The position numbers were made by a program, and so were the translations under genes. From assembly GCF_036711975.1 (NCBI RefSeq), contig NC_091972.1, forward strand, positions 7,817,001 to 7,881,000: a DNA stretch of 64,000 bases. The letters run 5' to 3'. Shown here in pieces: positions 22,901-34,792 of this stretch. The stretch comes from Onthophagus taurus (taxonomy: Eukaryota; Arthropoda; Insecta; Coleoptera; Scarabaeidae). The first letter of the stretch is position 1; each line of letters begins with the position of its first letter. The notes under the pieces are model-generated. The model was not told the DNA's origin. It searched no databases and was given only the letters and a program-made list of their open reading frames with translations.

Positions 22901-25900
22901 TATTAAATATTTTTTTAATGTGCTGTTTTTTTTTTTTTTTCATCGCTACCCTTAAAATCTAGTTCAACGCAAAATATAAATTTCTCTTAAAAATGATATA
23001 CAATTCACTCTTTATGTTTTTTTTTATACACAATTTTAAAAATATAAAAATAGTGATGACAGAGCAGAATTTATTTTCTTTTTTATTCATTACTTTTTTT
23101 CTTTATTTTTTTTTTGGAGTTTTCGAGCACAAAAATGAAACCGCGCACAAAATCACAGATTCAAATAGCACCAAATTGAAAATTTGGCTTCCATTTCACT
23201 TCTTCTTGTTATTCTTTTAATTTCCATTTTTTTTAAACGTATATATTTATCTATCTATACATAATTACATAATTTACATTTTTCTTACAGATTTAAACTC
23301 CGTGGGCCAACCAATTCAAAACGAACGAAAAAAGCTTTAAAATTTAAGATGAAAACAGAAAACACATTAATTGTTGATTAAAAAAAGATCTATATGATTT
23401 TTCATGTTCTTGTCTTTTTTTTGAGAGTGATACTTATTCGGTATTTTGTTCTACTGTATAACTTTTATACGAATAATTCTTTTCATATTTTTAAACGACA
23501 CATTTAAGAAAATAATTAAACGATACTGTTTTTACTAACTAGGAATACAGAAATGCATGAAAATCTTGAATCTTCTACTAAATGAACAATAAATATAGCG
23601 TGCACACTTTACTGCATCTAGGTTTTTTTTACCAATTTTTTTTTAAACGGCTATTAACATTACTATTTGCAGCAAGTTTACTAATCGCTTATAGTCGTTA
23701 TTCTATAGGAGTATAAGTCTCTACATTTAATTAAAATTAAATTAAATTAATTGTAGAGTGGTCGAATTATATAATTTAACACGACACTCGGTATAATATT
23801 AATACATATACAGGATATCTCAGATAATTTGATAATAGAGAACTTGGAAATGGCAAGAGATATAAAGTTGGATAAATTATGCAAAATTTCATTGCAAAAG
23901 AACATTTTTTTTAAATATTGTAATCATTTTAAATCTTTTTGATTTTTTAAACAATGTTCTAACTTTTTTATTTCATGATATCGATTTTCTTCAAATTAAA
24001 ACAGTTTTTAGAAAAATATATTTGGCATGAATGGGATTTCTCTCTTATTCAATAAATTTAAATCCGCAAATTCATTAATTCCTACAGTCAACACATTCAA
24101 TAATAAATTTGAAAAGAAATTACATCTGAATTAAGTTGTTGCAATGTAACAATAACATAAACAAATTCGCCTTAAAGGGTTTTGATTACAACTCCTTATG
24201 TTAGCGCTGGAAAAATATGTTTCCACACATATTCTGAATCTAGAAAATCGTTGCTGAACGAGTTTTTCAAAGTTAATGATAAGTTGTTCCTGGAATAAAA
24301 ACGTTAATAACTGTTCATCCCATTATTAAGTAATTATTAAATAAAACTTTTAAGAACGTTGAAACGGTTTTTTATTATTGGAATCAGTATTGGTGCAGGC
24401 AAAACAGTGAACAAAAGGTGACCAGACAAAACATTTGTGTAATAGAGGATCATTATAACTTAAAGTTGGATATATTAATCATTCCAACGCCTTGCCTTTG
24501 AAAATCAATGCAAATAATGATTAATTACAATAATAAAAAAGAAACCCTTTTCATTGATTATATGAGTTTTATTTAATAATGGCAAGTTAAAACCATTCGA
24601 ACCGTCTTTGAAATAGCATCGTTCTACAAAGTATTATTTTTATTCAGAACACGTCATGCTAGATACATTCATAATTATTTACTGATATATAGAAATGTTT
24701 TATGATACCAACAAAGTGCAGATTTGATTTCTTGCAAGATTACTGTGATAGTCATCCATAAAGTGAGTAATCATTTGCACTTGAGAGTCTATGTAAACTT
24801 ATAAAAAACTACATTGACAATATTTTTGATGTCGTGTGAGTGAGAAAGAATGGGCAAACATTAGAATTGGAATCAACAACCCCAAAATATTATTTATTTT
24901 TGTTGTAATTCAAAGGTACAATCATATTTAGGGTATTTCAGCAACCAAAGTAATATATCTAGGAAGAAAAGTATAACAAGTTGTGAAATATAAAACAAAA
25001 AAAGCAGCCAAGGTGAAGAAAACGGCTTCTACTGAAAAAGATCCATCCGAGGAATTAATAATATTGGAAGACAGCTTCTTCTTCTCTTTACAGCAAGTTT
25101 ACTTCGATGATTTACTATATAATTAATAATTGCGTAAGATAGCAATATATAAAAGGATTGTTGATGCCAAACAATAATAATTATCACTAAGCAAAAATTA
25201 GAGTTTGAGACAAGATAAAGAAGCTTTAAAAACGAAAGTAGGGGGCAGTGGAATGTTAACTGGCAGATTAATTTATCAATTAAATGTTCAAATCATAACA
25301 TTTCAACGATTGCAAATCTTCAGCACAATATATACCCTACCACAGAAGATTCTTGGTACTTTAGGCAAAAAGTGAAAACCTCAAGTCTTTAAATTATATA
25401 CACATAAACCAGCTGTGTTAAAAAAAGTTTAGCACCAAAAATTTCAAAAAAGCAGCTTTAAAATAAACTTAGTTGTTATCACTTTGCTTAGCGCTAGTTA
25501 ATACATTCCATCATAATACTTTGGTGCGTATGTTATCACGAAATTAAAGATATTCATTATTTTCGCCTCACATTGCATATATTAAAGAATACTACTTCCA
25601 ATTCGTCTTCATCTCAAGAAACCTTATTTTATAATTCAGTGCTAATGACGATTTATTAACAGTCAAAAGCAGTATATTTTCAATCTTGCCATATTGATGT
25701 GTTAAATATAAAATCAGTAGTAGACTTCAGAAAAGATAAAGTTCCAAGAGATTCAATGTTAAAATAGTAAAAACTAAACCAATTCTTTCATAATTAAAAA
25801 TTGATTCAAAAATATTTAACATTCTGTACCTTAATACATTGTTATTATATTAAAAATCTTAAATAAAAATAATTTTAATTCAAATTTGTTATTATTTAAC

Positions 25901-28900
25901 ATTTTATATCTTAGAAACTCAACTTTTAGGGTTTCACCCTGTATATCATGATATGTATAAAGTATTACCACCAAAGATGATTACAATGTTAAAAAAATTG
26001 TTTTTATACAAAGAAATTGAATCAATCTCTTGCCATTTCAAAATTCGTCATAGTTTTCTGATTATCTATGGTCTAAAACACCCTGTACTGTCCAGAAGAA
26101 GCATCACTTTCGTTCGGTATGATCTCGCAAAATACACTTTGAGTAGGGGGAAAGAAAAAAGATTTTAAATTCAATTATTGGACGATTTAAAACTTTTCTT
26201 AGTCACCAATAATTGATTTAAACTTACAAAAAAGGGAAAAGAACTTAATTACATAAATGTATAGGTAATGAGTAAATGTAGTTTCCCACAATTTACCCAT
26301 ATTTATCATTTCCGTTATATGTAAATTAAGCGAATATACGAGAGTATACAAAATATTAGGGGGAGGACTAACGTTAGCCATAAATATTTTATTCGTCAGT
26401 TTTTTTATTCTAACTGGCTTTTATTGTGGTGGATCTGGAGTACCACTAGGATTTTTAGGTAATTGTGATCTAAGAAAATTATTCTCAGTCTCCAATTGTT
26501 GAATTTTTTCCATTAATTCAGTAATTTTTTCTTTTAACACTTCAACTTCTTCTCTAACTGTATACATAAGATGGCTTTTAACCAGGTCCATAGCCTGTTC
26601 TATCTTATTATCTATCGCGTTCACTTGCGGGACGACTGGATTTGGTTTAATCGCATCGTCACTATTCACTTTTTCAGCATCCGATGCGCCCTCTCCATCT
26701 TGATTATTCTCAACTCCTCCTCCATCTCTAGGTTCTGATGAGACAACACTAGTCACAAATTGAGGGTTTGTATAGACATTCGTTGGGATATTCGCTGTTT
26801 GTATGATTGGTATCATTTGGGGTACGATTGGTTGCACGACACTTTGTTGTGGATTAGCAGAAGCGGTACTTGTTGAATTCTGATTGACACTTGGCGGTAA
26901 TTGATTGGTAGTACTTGCATTGGAAGTTGGTATTTGATTCATTGTGGTAACGCTCGCGGGTACTGAAGTCATATTTTGTGGCGGCATCTGTTGATTAATT
27001 TGTTGTTGAGGAATTTGTTGGAAATTCGCGTTGGTTAATTGTTGGTTATTATATTGGGGTGTTGGGACAACTGCTTGTACGGGAACTGCTTGTATTTGAG
27101 ACGGGGCTTGATTATTTTGAATTGAGATGTTCGGTGCCACTTGATTTTGTGGTTGCGATGTTAAAATAGCGATTTTTGCAACTTGCGTGGGAAGGGAATT
27201 TGGGGGTACTGGTTCGTTTTGTGGGGGATAAACGTGTCCATTTACGACCGGTTGGGTTGGTTGCGAAACTGAAGGTTGGCCGGCGTATGTTTGACTCTGT
27301 TGAAAATTTGGCGGGAGTTGGGAATTAACATTTTGAGAGGTGGGGATGAAAGCGCTGTTTTGGTTTTGCGAAACATTTGCTGGGACATATTGGACGTTGG
27401 GGTAAGTTTGAACTGTGAAACCACCAACGCTATTCGGCACAACAGTCTGTTGGATGTAGGGCTGGGTTGTTGAGATGTAAACGGGTTGGACATTGTTTGG
27501 GGCAACTCCAATTTGTTGTGGTAACGTTTGGGACTGGACGTTTGGGACTCCGGGAGCTTGATAGAAATACTGACTTTGCGGTATCATTTGGGACGGAACG
27601 TTTTGAAAGTACTGATTCCCGTAAGACCCTTGCACGAGCAGTTGCTGGAAATGGTGTTGGGGTAAACTTTGTGTATGCAAGTATGTGAGGGGTACGGTAC
27701 CGGCCGATGGAGCCGACGTTTTCGCAGCATTTCCCGTCGTTGGTGCTGCCGTCTGATCAACGTAATCCATGCATTTCCAGCGGCCGCGCCGAAACGGCTC
27801 TAGGCTCGCGATTTTCACCACCTTAAAGCGATCGTTTCTGCTTGGCGTCGAATGCAAGTCTTTGTTATCTCCGCTTTCCGACGTTTTCGCGGTCGTTTCT
27901 GTTATTGTATCCGTTGCGGGAGTCGTCGTTTCAGATGGTATATCGTTCGTAGACGCTGACGATGCCGTTGTCGTCGTCATCGTCGTCGGCGGCAACGTCG
28001 CTATACCATATTGAGAGCTCACGGGTAACACCGTCACGGGCGTCGCAGATATCGCAGCCGCCCCATCCAACTCTTGCACTGGCGGCGGACACTGCTGGTC
28101 TTCTGCCACATCTGTTGGTGCGTCTGCATTTGCCGTGGTCGGTTCCGAACCTACGGAATGCAATCACACATTAAACACAAACACTTAATTTTTTTTTAGT
28201 GTTTACCCGGATCACTCAATATGGTTAGCTTCATTTAATTTTAATTTTTTTAAATAAAAAAAAAAGGAATTGTGACACATAGTTTAAAACGTTTCAATGT
28301 CCCAATCATGCATAAAAAATTTTATTAATCACCTCAATGGAAAATAATTTAAATTGTTATCGCTGTGTTAGTCATAATCAACTTTTAATTTAAAAACTGA
28401 CCTAGATTTAATCTGTATCCCAAACTTTATGTTATTATTTACATTTTCCGACTCTAAACTTTAGACATTAAACAGAAGGTAATCAAACAATTTGTAATTA
28501 TTCACCTTAATCAATAAAAAATGCCTCAGCATTGTTTTATATATCTAAAAGTAGATTGTGATATCTAGTAACTTGAAACATTAATGAGAGAAATTTCTTA
28601 GAAGATAAAACAAACAGGAAAGAGAATATATTTTATTTAAATTTTTCAATTTTCCTAAAATAACGAGATTTGTTGTTTAAGAAAATTATTACTATCAAAA
28701 ACAGTGAATTGAAGCCAAATTTGTATAACTTATAACAGCTTATACAGGTGTGTAGCAGCAAAGTACATAAATGGCATTAAGGGGGCTGAAATACAAAGTT
28801 CTTCCTTAGAGAAAAGTACATATTAAAATAACCCAAAAACTAACAGCTCCAGGTTTCAACATGTCTTATCAAATTCAACATATTTTTGTGTGTACAAACT

Positions 28901-29244
28901 GAACTTGCAATAAAAACTATATCATTCCATTTAAATAACATATATTTATGTCAGTACTTTGTTAAATGTATAAAAATATTTTCCTTAGTTATTTAAAAAG
29001 TTTTCTTTAAAGAAGAACTGTATATCTTAGCTCCTTAATATCATTTAAGTACTTTGCCACTTACATGAGACACCCTGTACAATTACAAATTGAAAAATGT
29101 ATATTAGCCATTACAAATAAACTTACCTAATATATTCATATAATCCGGAGTTAAATCATCACCAGGGGCATTTCCGTTAGGTTGAGTAGGTTTATATCTC
29201 TGCACTTTATCGGGTCTACGTGAATCAACATTGCTTGGAATCAT
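19921..29244 (-). CDS. WDR83OS: Asterix (PAT complex subunit, WDR83OS/C19orf56 homologue)
   Basis: Coding exons (minus) 29244-29127, 20194-20079 and 20019-19921 are in phase and total 333 nt, or 110 aa (human 106). The protein has [16 protein letters not shown] near the N-terminus, then [40 protein letters not shown] and [20 protein letters not shown], ending [10 protein letters not shown]. Three hydrophobic segments follow the acidic loop. It is the ER-membrane partner of CCDC47 in the PAT complex, which shields hydrophilic transmembrane helices during membrane-protein insertion. A non-coding first exon likely ends at 29551 (donor GTGAGT) and joins the acceptor at 29254. Intron 1 is 8.9 kb and contains the bunched gene in the same orientation plus several transposons. 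Confidence 0.95.
20500..21930 (+). mobile_element. RTE-like non-LTR element, internally deleted
   Basis: Plus-strand relics occur in family order. KISTWNMQF (about 20857) is the start of the endonuclease. [20 protein letters not shown] then NKPWIRQDT (20950-21050) is the linker. [20 protein letters not shown] (about 21630-21690), [12 protein letters not shown] and [12 protein letters not shown] are the C-terminal block. Most of the reverse transcriptase is missing, and stops and frameshifts abound. It lies in Asterix intron 1. Outer limits are approximate. Confidence 0.6.
21931..23810. other. Very AT-rich intronic stretch
   Basis: Long T and A runs (for example the T tract at 22926-22940) with frames of low-complexity composition only. 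No gene seen. It lies downstream of bunched on the minus strand, so part could be distal 3' UTR, but nothing shows that. Confidence 0.35.
23811..26085. mobile_element. Non-autonomous DNA transposon with mariner-like termini
   Basis: Flanked by TA (23809-23810, 26086-26087). The left end CAGGATATCTCAGATAATTT and the right end, reversed, CAGGGTGTTTTAGACCATAG are followed at equal distance by the same blocks: GAAATGGCAAGAGAT on both sides, then TTTTTTTAA..ATTGTAATCAT. The TIRs are thus about 120 bp and imperfect. The 2.3 kb interior shows no transposase I recognise. Another terminus-like sequence (CACCCTGTA) at about 25939-25947 suggests a nested or composite insertion. Confidence 0.55.
26388..26409 (-). 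terminator. Candidate polyadenylation signals of bunched
   Basis: AATAAA on the minus strand at 26404-26409 and 26388-26393, 12-33 nt past the stop. A third overlaps the stop codon itself (CAATAAAAG). Confidence 0.35.
26421..28234 (-). CDS. bun: Bunched, long-form TSC22 domain family protein
   Basis: Two coding exons, 28234-28207 and 28150-26421, joined by a 56-nt GT/AG intron, give 585 aa starting [15 protein letters not shown]. The alternative is reading straight through from the ATG at 28163 (MHSVGSEP, 580 aa). Residues about 113-142 ([20 protein letters not shown], then CMDY) are the conserved N-terminal motif of long TSC22 isoforms. The middle is Gln/Asn/Pro-rich and disordered. Residues 521-550 ([20 protein letters not shown], then [10 protein letters not shown]) are the TSC box, followed by a leucine zipper to about 573. 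Long isoforms dimerise and act in growth control in flies. Here the N-terminal motif and TSC box share one exon, whereas other TSC22 genes split them. The gene sits inside Asterix intron 1, same strand. Confidence 0.9.
28745..29077. mobile_element. MITE with CAGGGTGT-type termini
   Basis: 333 bp between TA dinucleotides (28743-28744, 29078-29079). Left CAGGTGTGTAGCAGCAAAGT and right (reversed) CAGGGTGTCTCATGTAAGTG continue into matching arms for about 75 bp (GCAAAGTACATAAATGGCAT against GCAAAGTACTTAAATGATAT; AGTTCTTCCTTAGAGAAAA against AGTTCTTCTTTAAAGAAAA). No coding capacity. It lies between bunched and Asterix exon 1, where the bunched promoter would be expected. Confidence 0.7.
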
Positions 29245-30123
29245 ATTGGCCTTCTAAACGTAAACATAAATATATTTCAAATCAATTTCTTAAATAATCC
29301 ATCTAAATCTAATTTAAGCATTAAATTAAATATTTTTTAAGCTTATTATTATTATTATTACTGGTTGCCCTGAACTGTCACTTTACTCACTTTACATTAC
29401 AGTTATTTCAATACGTTTTTAACCACTTAACGGCTATCGTATCGAAAAAGAAACACATTTTTAGTGAAACTTCGATTCGGTACACGAAAAATAAATCGTA
29501 AAACGTTAAAGATCGATTCGATACGCAGTAAATAACCGAAAAATACTCACTTTTGACTCCTTATTTCACAATGGCGACAGCGACACTGTGACGACACAGT
29601 CGAAATGTCAAATCGATTCAGTGGCGTGCGTATTTCGTTCGACTCACCGCTACAACTTAAATTAATTTATAGTTTTCCCCACCACGGTTTTAAATTTTAA
29701 CTTATCATTTGATTTATCTATCCAAATAACCAATAATTATAAAGGACTAGAAATCTATAATGATTGTTTTATTAAACTATTGGTTTAGGTACGGCTTTGT
29801 AACGTTGGATACGAATTTAGCCGTTATACAGCCGTACATAAGAATTACGTCGATACGTTATCTTAAGATTTATTTTATTTTTATATTTTTGAAGAGACAC
29901 ACACACCCATTTATGTGAAATAAAATTTGCAATTAAACTTGGGTAAGACTTCGAAAGTATTCTTTGAGTTAGATGATAAAGTAATCAAACATTTGTGACA
30001 TAAATGACATAAATTCTAACCTCGAAAATACTTCTGTAACGTTTATTCTTAGACGCAAAGATTTATTTATAAAACCAATTGACGTTAGTTTTTTTTAGTG
30101 TTTTTCGTCAATACTTTTTAAAA
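29245..30123. promoter_or_regulatory. Shared divergent promoter region of Asterix and the C3orf33 homologue
   Basis: The two start codons are 879 bp apart and point away from each other. On the minus strand a non-coding Asterix exon ends at 29551 (AAAA|GTGAGT) and rejoins at 29253. Its sequence 29560-29620 has the GC-rich look of a 5' UTR. On the plus side the leader directly precedes ATG 30124. No TATA box was noted. Confidence 0.5.
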
Positions 30124-31276
30124 ATGTCGGAGAATCAAGGTGAAGAAACGTTATTTAATAAATACAGTAACTTAATGAATAGGAAGATTAAAGGGGTTGA
30201 GGTAGGTAAAAAAAATCTAACCTAAAAATGTTTTTAAACCCTCAAAACATTATTTTTTTTAAATAAACAATTTTTTTTTAGATTGGCTGTTATTCAATCG
30301 CTCTTCTAAGTTTAACTTATGCATTAAGAAGAGTTCGACCGGTAATTTAAAAAGAAATCCTTAAATAATCCATTTATTTTATTGATTGGTTTTTAGTTTA
30401 GTAGATTTAAGAAGCCAAATGATATTCCAAAGCGTTTTATAAAAGAACGGCGAGAATTAACTGGAATTGTGGAACGCATAGAACCTAATGGAGCTCTCTT
30501 AATGATAAATCATCAGCCTTTAATACCTTTATTAGGCTCAAAAACAACGGAATTACCTAGTAAAATAGCTGGGGTTGAATTATCAGGTCATGCAATAAGT
30601 TGGCTTCAAACTTTAGTTGCTGGAAATCGGGTTACTTTTGTACCTGTGAAAAAAGAAAATCAATTCGTTGAGTGCCAAGTAAAATTAGAGCAAATATCAC
30701 CCAAAGTAAGCCTAAATTCAATTTTTGAACTTTTCTCAATAGATGTATTTTATTTTAAGTTCTAGAGATATTTTTAATAGATTCAAAACATTTAATTCAA
30801 TACTGATGAAGTTCCTGAAGATGATTTGTAAAAATCGAAACCAGTAGAACTTAAAATAAAATACATCCATTAAGAAAAGTGCAAAAATTGAGTTTTATTA
30901 AATCTACAAGATGGAAAAAGATAACGATAATAATATCTAATTTTTTTACTAAATTAATTAATTGAAATCATTTTAGAATGAAGTGAAAATGCTTGATCTT
31001 GGATCTAGTTTGGTACAAATTGGTTTTGCAAAAGTAGTAGAAAAACCACTTTCAAAGAAAGATCCAGATTATGGGTATTACATGAAACTGAAAAATGCAG
31101 AAGAAATTGCTTTGAAAAAACAAATGGGAATGAAGTATTATATTAAACCTACCAAGTTAATTTTGCTGACAATCTGGACTCAATTAGAGAAAATTATAAG
31201 GAAAATGCTTCAAAGTTCTTCTCGCAATCAAAAAGCTTTATCAAATAAAAAAGTTCCTAAAACTATGACAGCTTAA
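30124..31276 (+). CDS. C3orf33-like protein (SNase-like fold, single membrane segment)
   Basis: Four coding exons, 30124-30201, 30282-30341, 30397-30705 and 30977-31276, all phase 0, give 248 aa. A hydrophobic segment at about 28-41 (GCYSIALLSLTYAL) is followed by the block DIPKRFIKERRELTGIVERI that aligns with human C3orf33 (DIPVEFIRRNVKLRGRLRRI). KIAGVELSGHAISWLQ matches LAGVELAETGKVWLQ, and GSSLVQIGFAKVVEK matches the human RGLGKTVLVKG region. The C-terminal 60 residues are basic. The human protein is a poorly known secreted or membrane-associated factor proposed to act on AP-1 signalling; function here is unknown. Introns are 55-271 nt. Shares a promoter region with Asterix. Confidence 0.85.
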
Positions 31277-31523
31277 ATGGGATATTTTTTTAATTTTTAA
31301 TGTATTATTTTTTTTCTTATTTCTTAAACTTTGATATGTTATTAACATGTGTCGCAACGTGTAACCTTTTATATTAGTATACGCTTTGGTATTAAATATT
31401 ATTATTAATTTTATGGTCATGAAAACTTCTGTGAAGGGCTTTTTTTTCTGTTTCTAACGACATAAAGTACTTATGGACTAAGTGTTCACTGTTAATGTTC
31501 AAAAACGACTAATATTGTTGAGT

Positions 31524-31529
31524 AATAAA
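31524..31529 (+). terminator. Candidate polyadenylation signal of the C3orf33-like gene
   Basis: AATAAA about 250 nt past the stop codon, followed by an AT-rich stretch. Confidence 0.35.
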
Positions 31530-31799
31530 AGTACTTTATTTTCTTATTACTTTTTTTGTAATGATACCTATAATTTATCCTTAAAAATCTCATTTAGTTT
31601 TTATTTTACATTTTTCAGTGATTTGACAAAAAATTAAACTAATGTTCATGGAAGATTTCTTGGAACCTAACCGAACTTATAATTAGACTTTATAATACTA
31701 TAGCTGTTGAATCAACAGGTTATAAATCTGACCAGTGCATTTCTTCTGGGTAGGTTCCTATAATAAATAATTAATCCCTTCATTTTATTTATTGTTTAT

Positions 31800-32040
31800 T
31801 TTAGTACATTTAAGAAGCCAAATAATATTTCAAAACATTTTATAGAACAAGACGATTATTAACTGGAATTATGGAACACATAGAATTCAATGAAGCTCTT
31901 TTAATCATAAATCATCAGCTTTTAATACCATTATTAGCCTCAAAAACAACGGAATTACAAAGAAAAATAGCTGGAGTTGAATGATCAAATCATCCAATAA
32001 GTTGACATCAATCTTTAGTTACTGCAAATCGGGTCACTGT
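31800..32040 (+). pseudogene. Decayed duplicate of exon 3 of the C3orf33-like gene
   Basis: From the intron end (GTTTATTTTAGTACATTTAA) onward this matches 30390-30640 closely: ACATTTAAGAAGCCAAATAA against AGATTTAAGAAGCCAAATGA, TCATAAATCATCAGC, TCAAAAACAACGGAATTAC, then AAATCGGGTCACT against AAATCGGGTTACT. It has a frameshift near 31845 and a TGA at 31982-31984 inside the copied frame, so it cannot code. As intron sequence is included, it arose by DNA duplication, not retrocopying. Short repeats around it (31690-31770 and 32085-32150, both GACCAGTG/GATCAGTG followed by TCTGG-TAGGTTC) hint that a larger piece was copied and rearranged. Confidence 0.8.
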
Positions 32041-32150
32041 AAAATGAGATAATTCTTTTCAAACACTTTTTCAAAAAACGCAGGCTTAATAACTGAATTA
32101 ACAGCTTCTGAACCTGATCAGTGAATTTATTCTGGCTAGGTTCTTGTTTT

Positions 32151-33529
32151 AAATATTTTATGCAATGTGTTGTTTAATTAGTTTTTAGGTGAGTTATATT
32201 AACGCTTATTAAATTAAATATAATTTATTAAAAAATTGTATTTTCAGTAGGTAAAGGAATTATCAGGAATTTTGTTCATATTTTCCGAAACCGGAAATGT
32301 GGAAAATGAAAATAAAAGAAAATGTTATTTTTAACATTAAAAAAAACAAAATAATTGGATACAAACCAAAATATACTCATATCCTTAAAATAGATGATGA
32401 GGCAAAACGTTTGGACTTTTGTTCGTATACAACATTATAAAAAATAGAAAATGCAAAACATAATATCGTTAGATGATGCATCATTTACCATGATTGAGGT
32501 CCTATCAACTCAGAATTGTCAATTTTAATCGATTTGTGCTATTTGTTACGATAGTTTTATTGGCGATTACTTTTTAGATGGTAATTTAGGCTATTATTAA
32601 GATTTTTCAATCCACTATCGATTGTGAATTTGGAGAAAAGGGCTGACTTGTATTTTCAACAAGAGGGATTGCAGTCTACATTCGACGACTTAATGAGTCA
32701 TTTCTTTAATGAATTGTTTTGAAAGAGGAAAAGAGATAGTTTACAGATAGTGAATCACTACTATGGCAAACTCTTATTCATACAATTCAAGCAATTATTG
32801 TGTTTGTTAATGTGTGATAATGTTTTGCCTGGATTATACTCGCAGTTTACGACTACAGTATATAGGAAGTTACAAGGAACCCATTTCTTTTGAATAAATC
32901 GGTACCGACAAATGCGAGTGTTTTAATAAAGGCTCGACTTGAGAGTGTGAGAGAGTGAAAAAAGAGTATGTTTGACTCTTTAAACGAGCTTGTTGGTTGA
33001 ATCTTCACGGCAAAGAATAGATAGAAAACGAAAGATAAAAAAGCAAAGTGTTTTAATTCAAGTTTATTTTAAATTGGTGTCGGAAGATGGAAACGGAGTG
33101 GAACGTTGTAGTTAATGAAGAAATTATCCTTACACAGTATTCGTATAACTGCGTTTTACATTTAAACATTTTCAAAATCTACTACTTAAATCCTGGTGAA
33201 TTCATTATTACATTTGAACTGAAGTACAATTTAATTAATATTTAATCTGTATAACCAAAATTATCAAATGGAAGAATCATAGAACATTTTTAGAGATAGC
33301 GTAATCTCGAGTATAAATAAAAAATAGAAACGCATAGATAACGAAAAATTGAAGATAACAATTTTTGTTACATGTGTAACTTTCTGTAATCTTTACTTCC
33401 TGTAATTTCAGCTTCCAAACATCGAAGAATTTCCGTTGATATTTTTTTTTATACAAAGTTTAATCTTGTTTGATTTTTAACTTTCCGATTTTCTTTTTAA
33501 ATCGAACACCCTTAACGATACTTTTTACA
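32151..33529. other. AT-rich intergenic stretch
   Basis: Between the exon duplicate and the ADGF gene. No coding segment or mobile element that I recognise. Confidence 0.4.
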
Positions 33530-34550
33530 TACTAAATGGGTCGGGTTCTTCGCAACCAGGGACCCGTTAACGAACCGAATTCCGCGCAAATGACAATGCC
33601 CCCGGCTGCATTTCGATCCGGTCCGCCCCATTTTCTTATTATCATTACTAAAAGTGCCCCCGATCCGACCAATTCTACACGTTCCAAAAACGACACGGCA
33701 AAAGGAGACGAAAAACGAAAACGATATCGTTTTCTTCTAGTCATTTTCTCTCGTTTTCCTTTAGTCGTCGTCGTCGTGTATATAGATGGGGAGGACAGTA
33801 AAAACGAATAGCATCGAGGTTTACTACTGCATGATATTCGATATTGCCAGCCTTACGTGTTTTCTGTTATGGTTTCATGGCGGTATTTTTTTATTGTATT
33901 TTATTATGTTTAATGTTTTTAGATTATATATAAATCGATTTATGATTTTTTTTGAAAACGGTTTGTTGTAATAAAAGGTATAGGGTAGGGTTGGGTAAGG
34001 TTTGTGTTTGCATTAAAATGGCGCCGTTTTCATTGTCCTCGGACGACGGACGGATGCTTTGGCGGTGGTCGCAAGAACGGGAGCGGAGTATTTAAGATCC
34101 ATTGTATCGGTAAGTGATATGAATGGTTTTGTGATGACCCAACAATGGCTTCGTCACTCCCCCGTCCGTCTTCTCACCCTTTACGAAGCCGGAGAAGCTC
34201 CCTATTGTTTGCCGATCTTTACCGTCACCCGTCTTTTCATTCCTTCACTCAATCGATTTTTGTTATCAATATTTATTAAGCAAATAGTTCCCTTTTCTTT
34301 TTTTTAACACCATTATACACAACATCCACACCCATTTCAACTTATGCCATTAAATTACCACCCCTCATCTAAAAATAACATCGATATTATTCCCGGTGGC
34401 ATTTGTTAATTGCCTTTTATGATGGATCGGTTCAGGGTAACTCTTTTTTTTTTAATTTGAAAAACCACCCTCGTTCGTCATAAATTAATTGTCATCCTAT
34501 TTTCATGGGTTGAATTGTTGAATTAAAATCATTTCTTATTTTTGTTTTAG
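33530..34550 (+). promoter_or_regulatory. CpG-richer region, likely promoter and 5' UTR exon of ADGF
   Basis: GC content rises at 33530-33740 and 34015-34110 against a very AT-rich background. A strong donor CG|GTAAGTGAT lies at 34109/34110, and a good acceptor TTTTTGTTTTAG ends at 34550. Joining them would give a non-coding leader for the coding exon at 34793. The donor and acceptor are seen; their use is inferred. Confidence 0.35.
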
Positions 34551-34792
34551 ATTTAATTTGAAACATTAAAATATTGATGAACAACAAACAAGAGATAAAA
34601 GTAAAAAAGAGTGATAAATCCTGTATTAAATTTCAAGTTATAATATTTGTAACATAATCAATTCATTACGATAACATTATAATCTGTTTTAATTTATTTC
34701 GACTTTTGTGCTCTGACGTTTTGTAACTAAGCAAAATTCTTATTTCGGTGAATCCCCGAGACAACCACAACCGAGTGAACGACCTTGTTACG

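Noticed and set aside
22029..23220. Two Phe/Tyr-rich frames of 75-114 codons
   Set aside because: Low-complexity AT-rich sequence; no homology or gene signals.
27242..28174. Several overlapping frames on both strands inside the bunched exon
   Set aside because: They are shadows of the Gln/Asn/Pro/Thr-rich coding frame; only the bunched frame has known domains.
29340..29362. Short ATT repeat in the Asterix 5' region
   Set aside because: A simple microsatellite of a few units; not informative.
33532..34307. Frames over the CpG-richer region before ADGF
   Set aside because: They overlap each other on both strands and show no domain; the region is better explained as promoter or leader.
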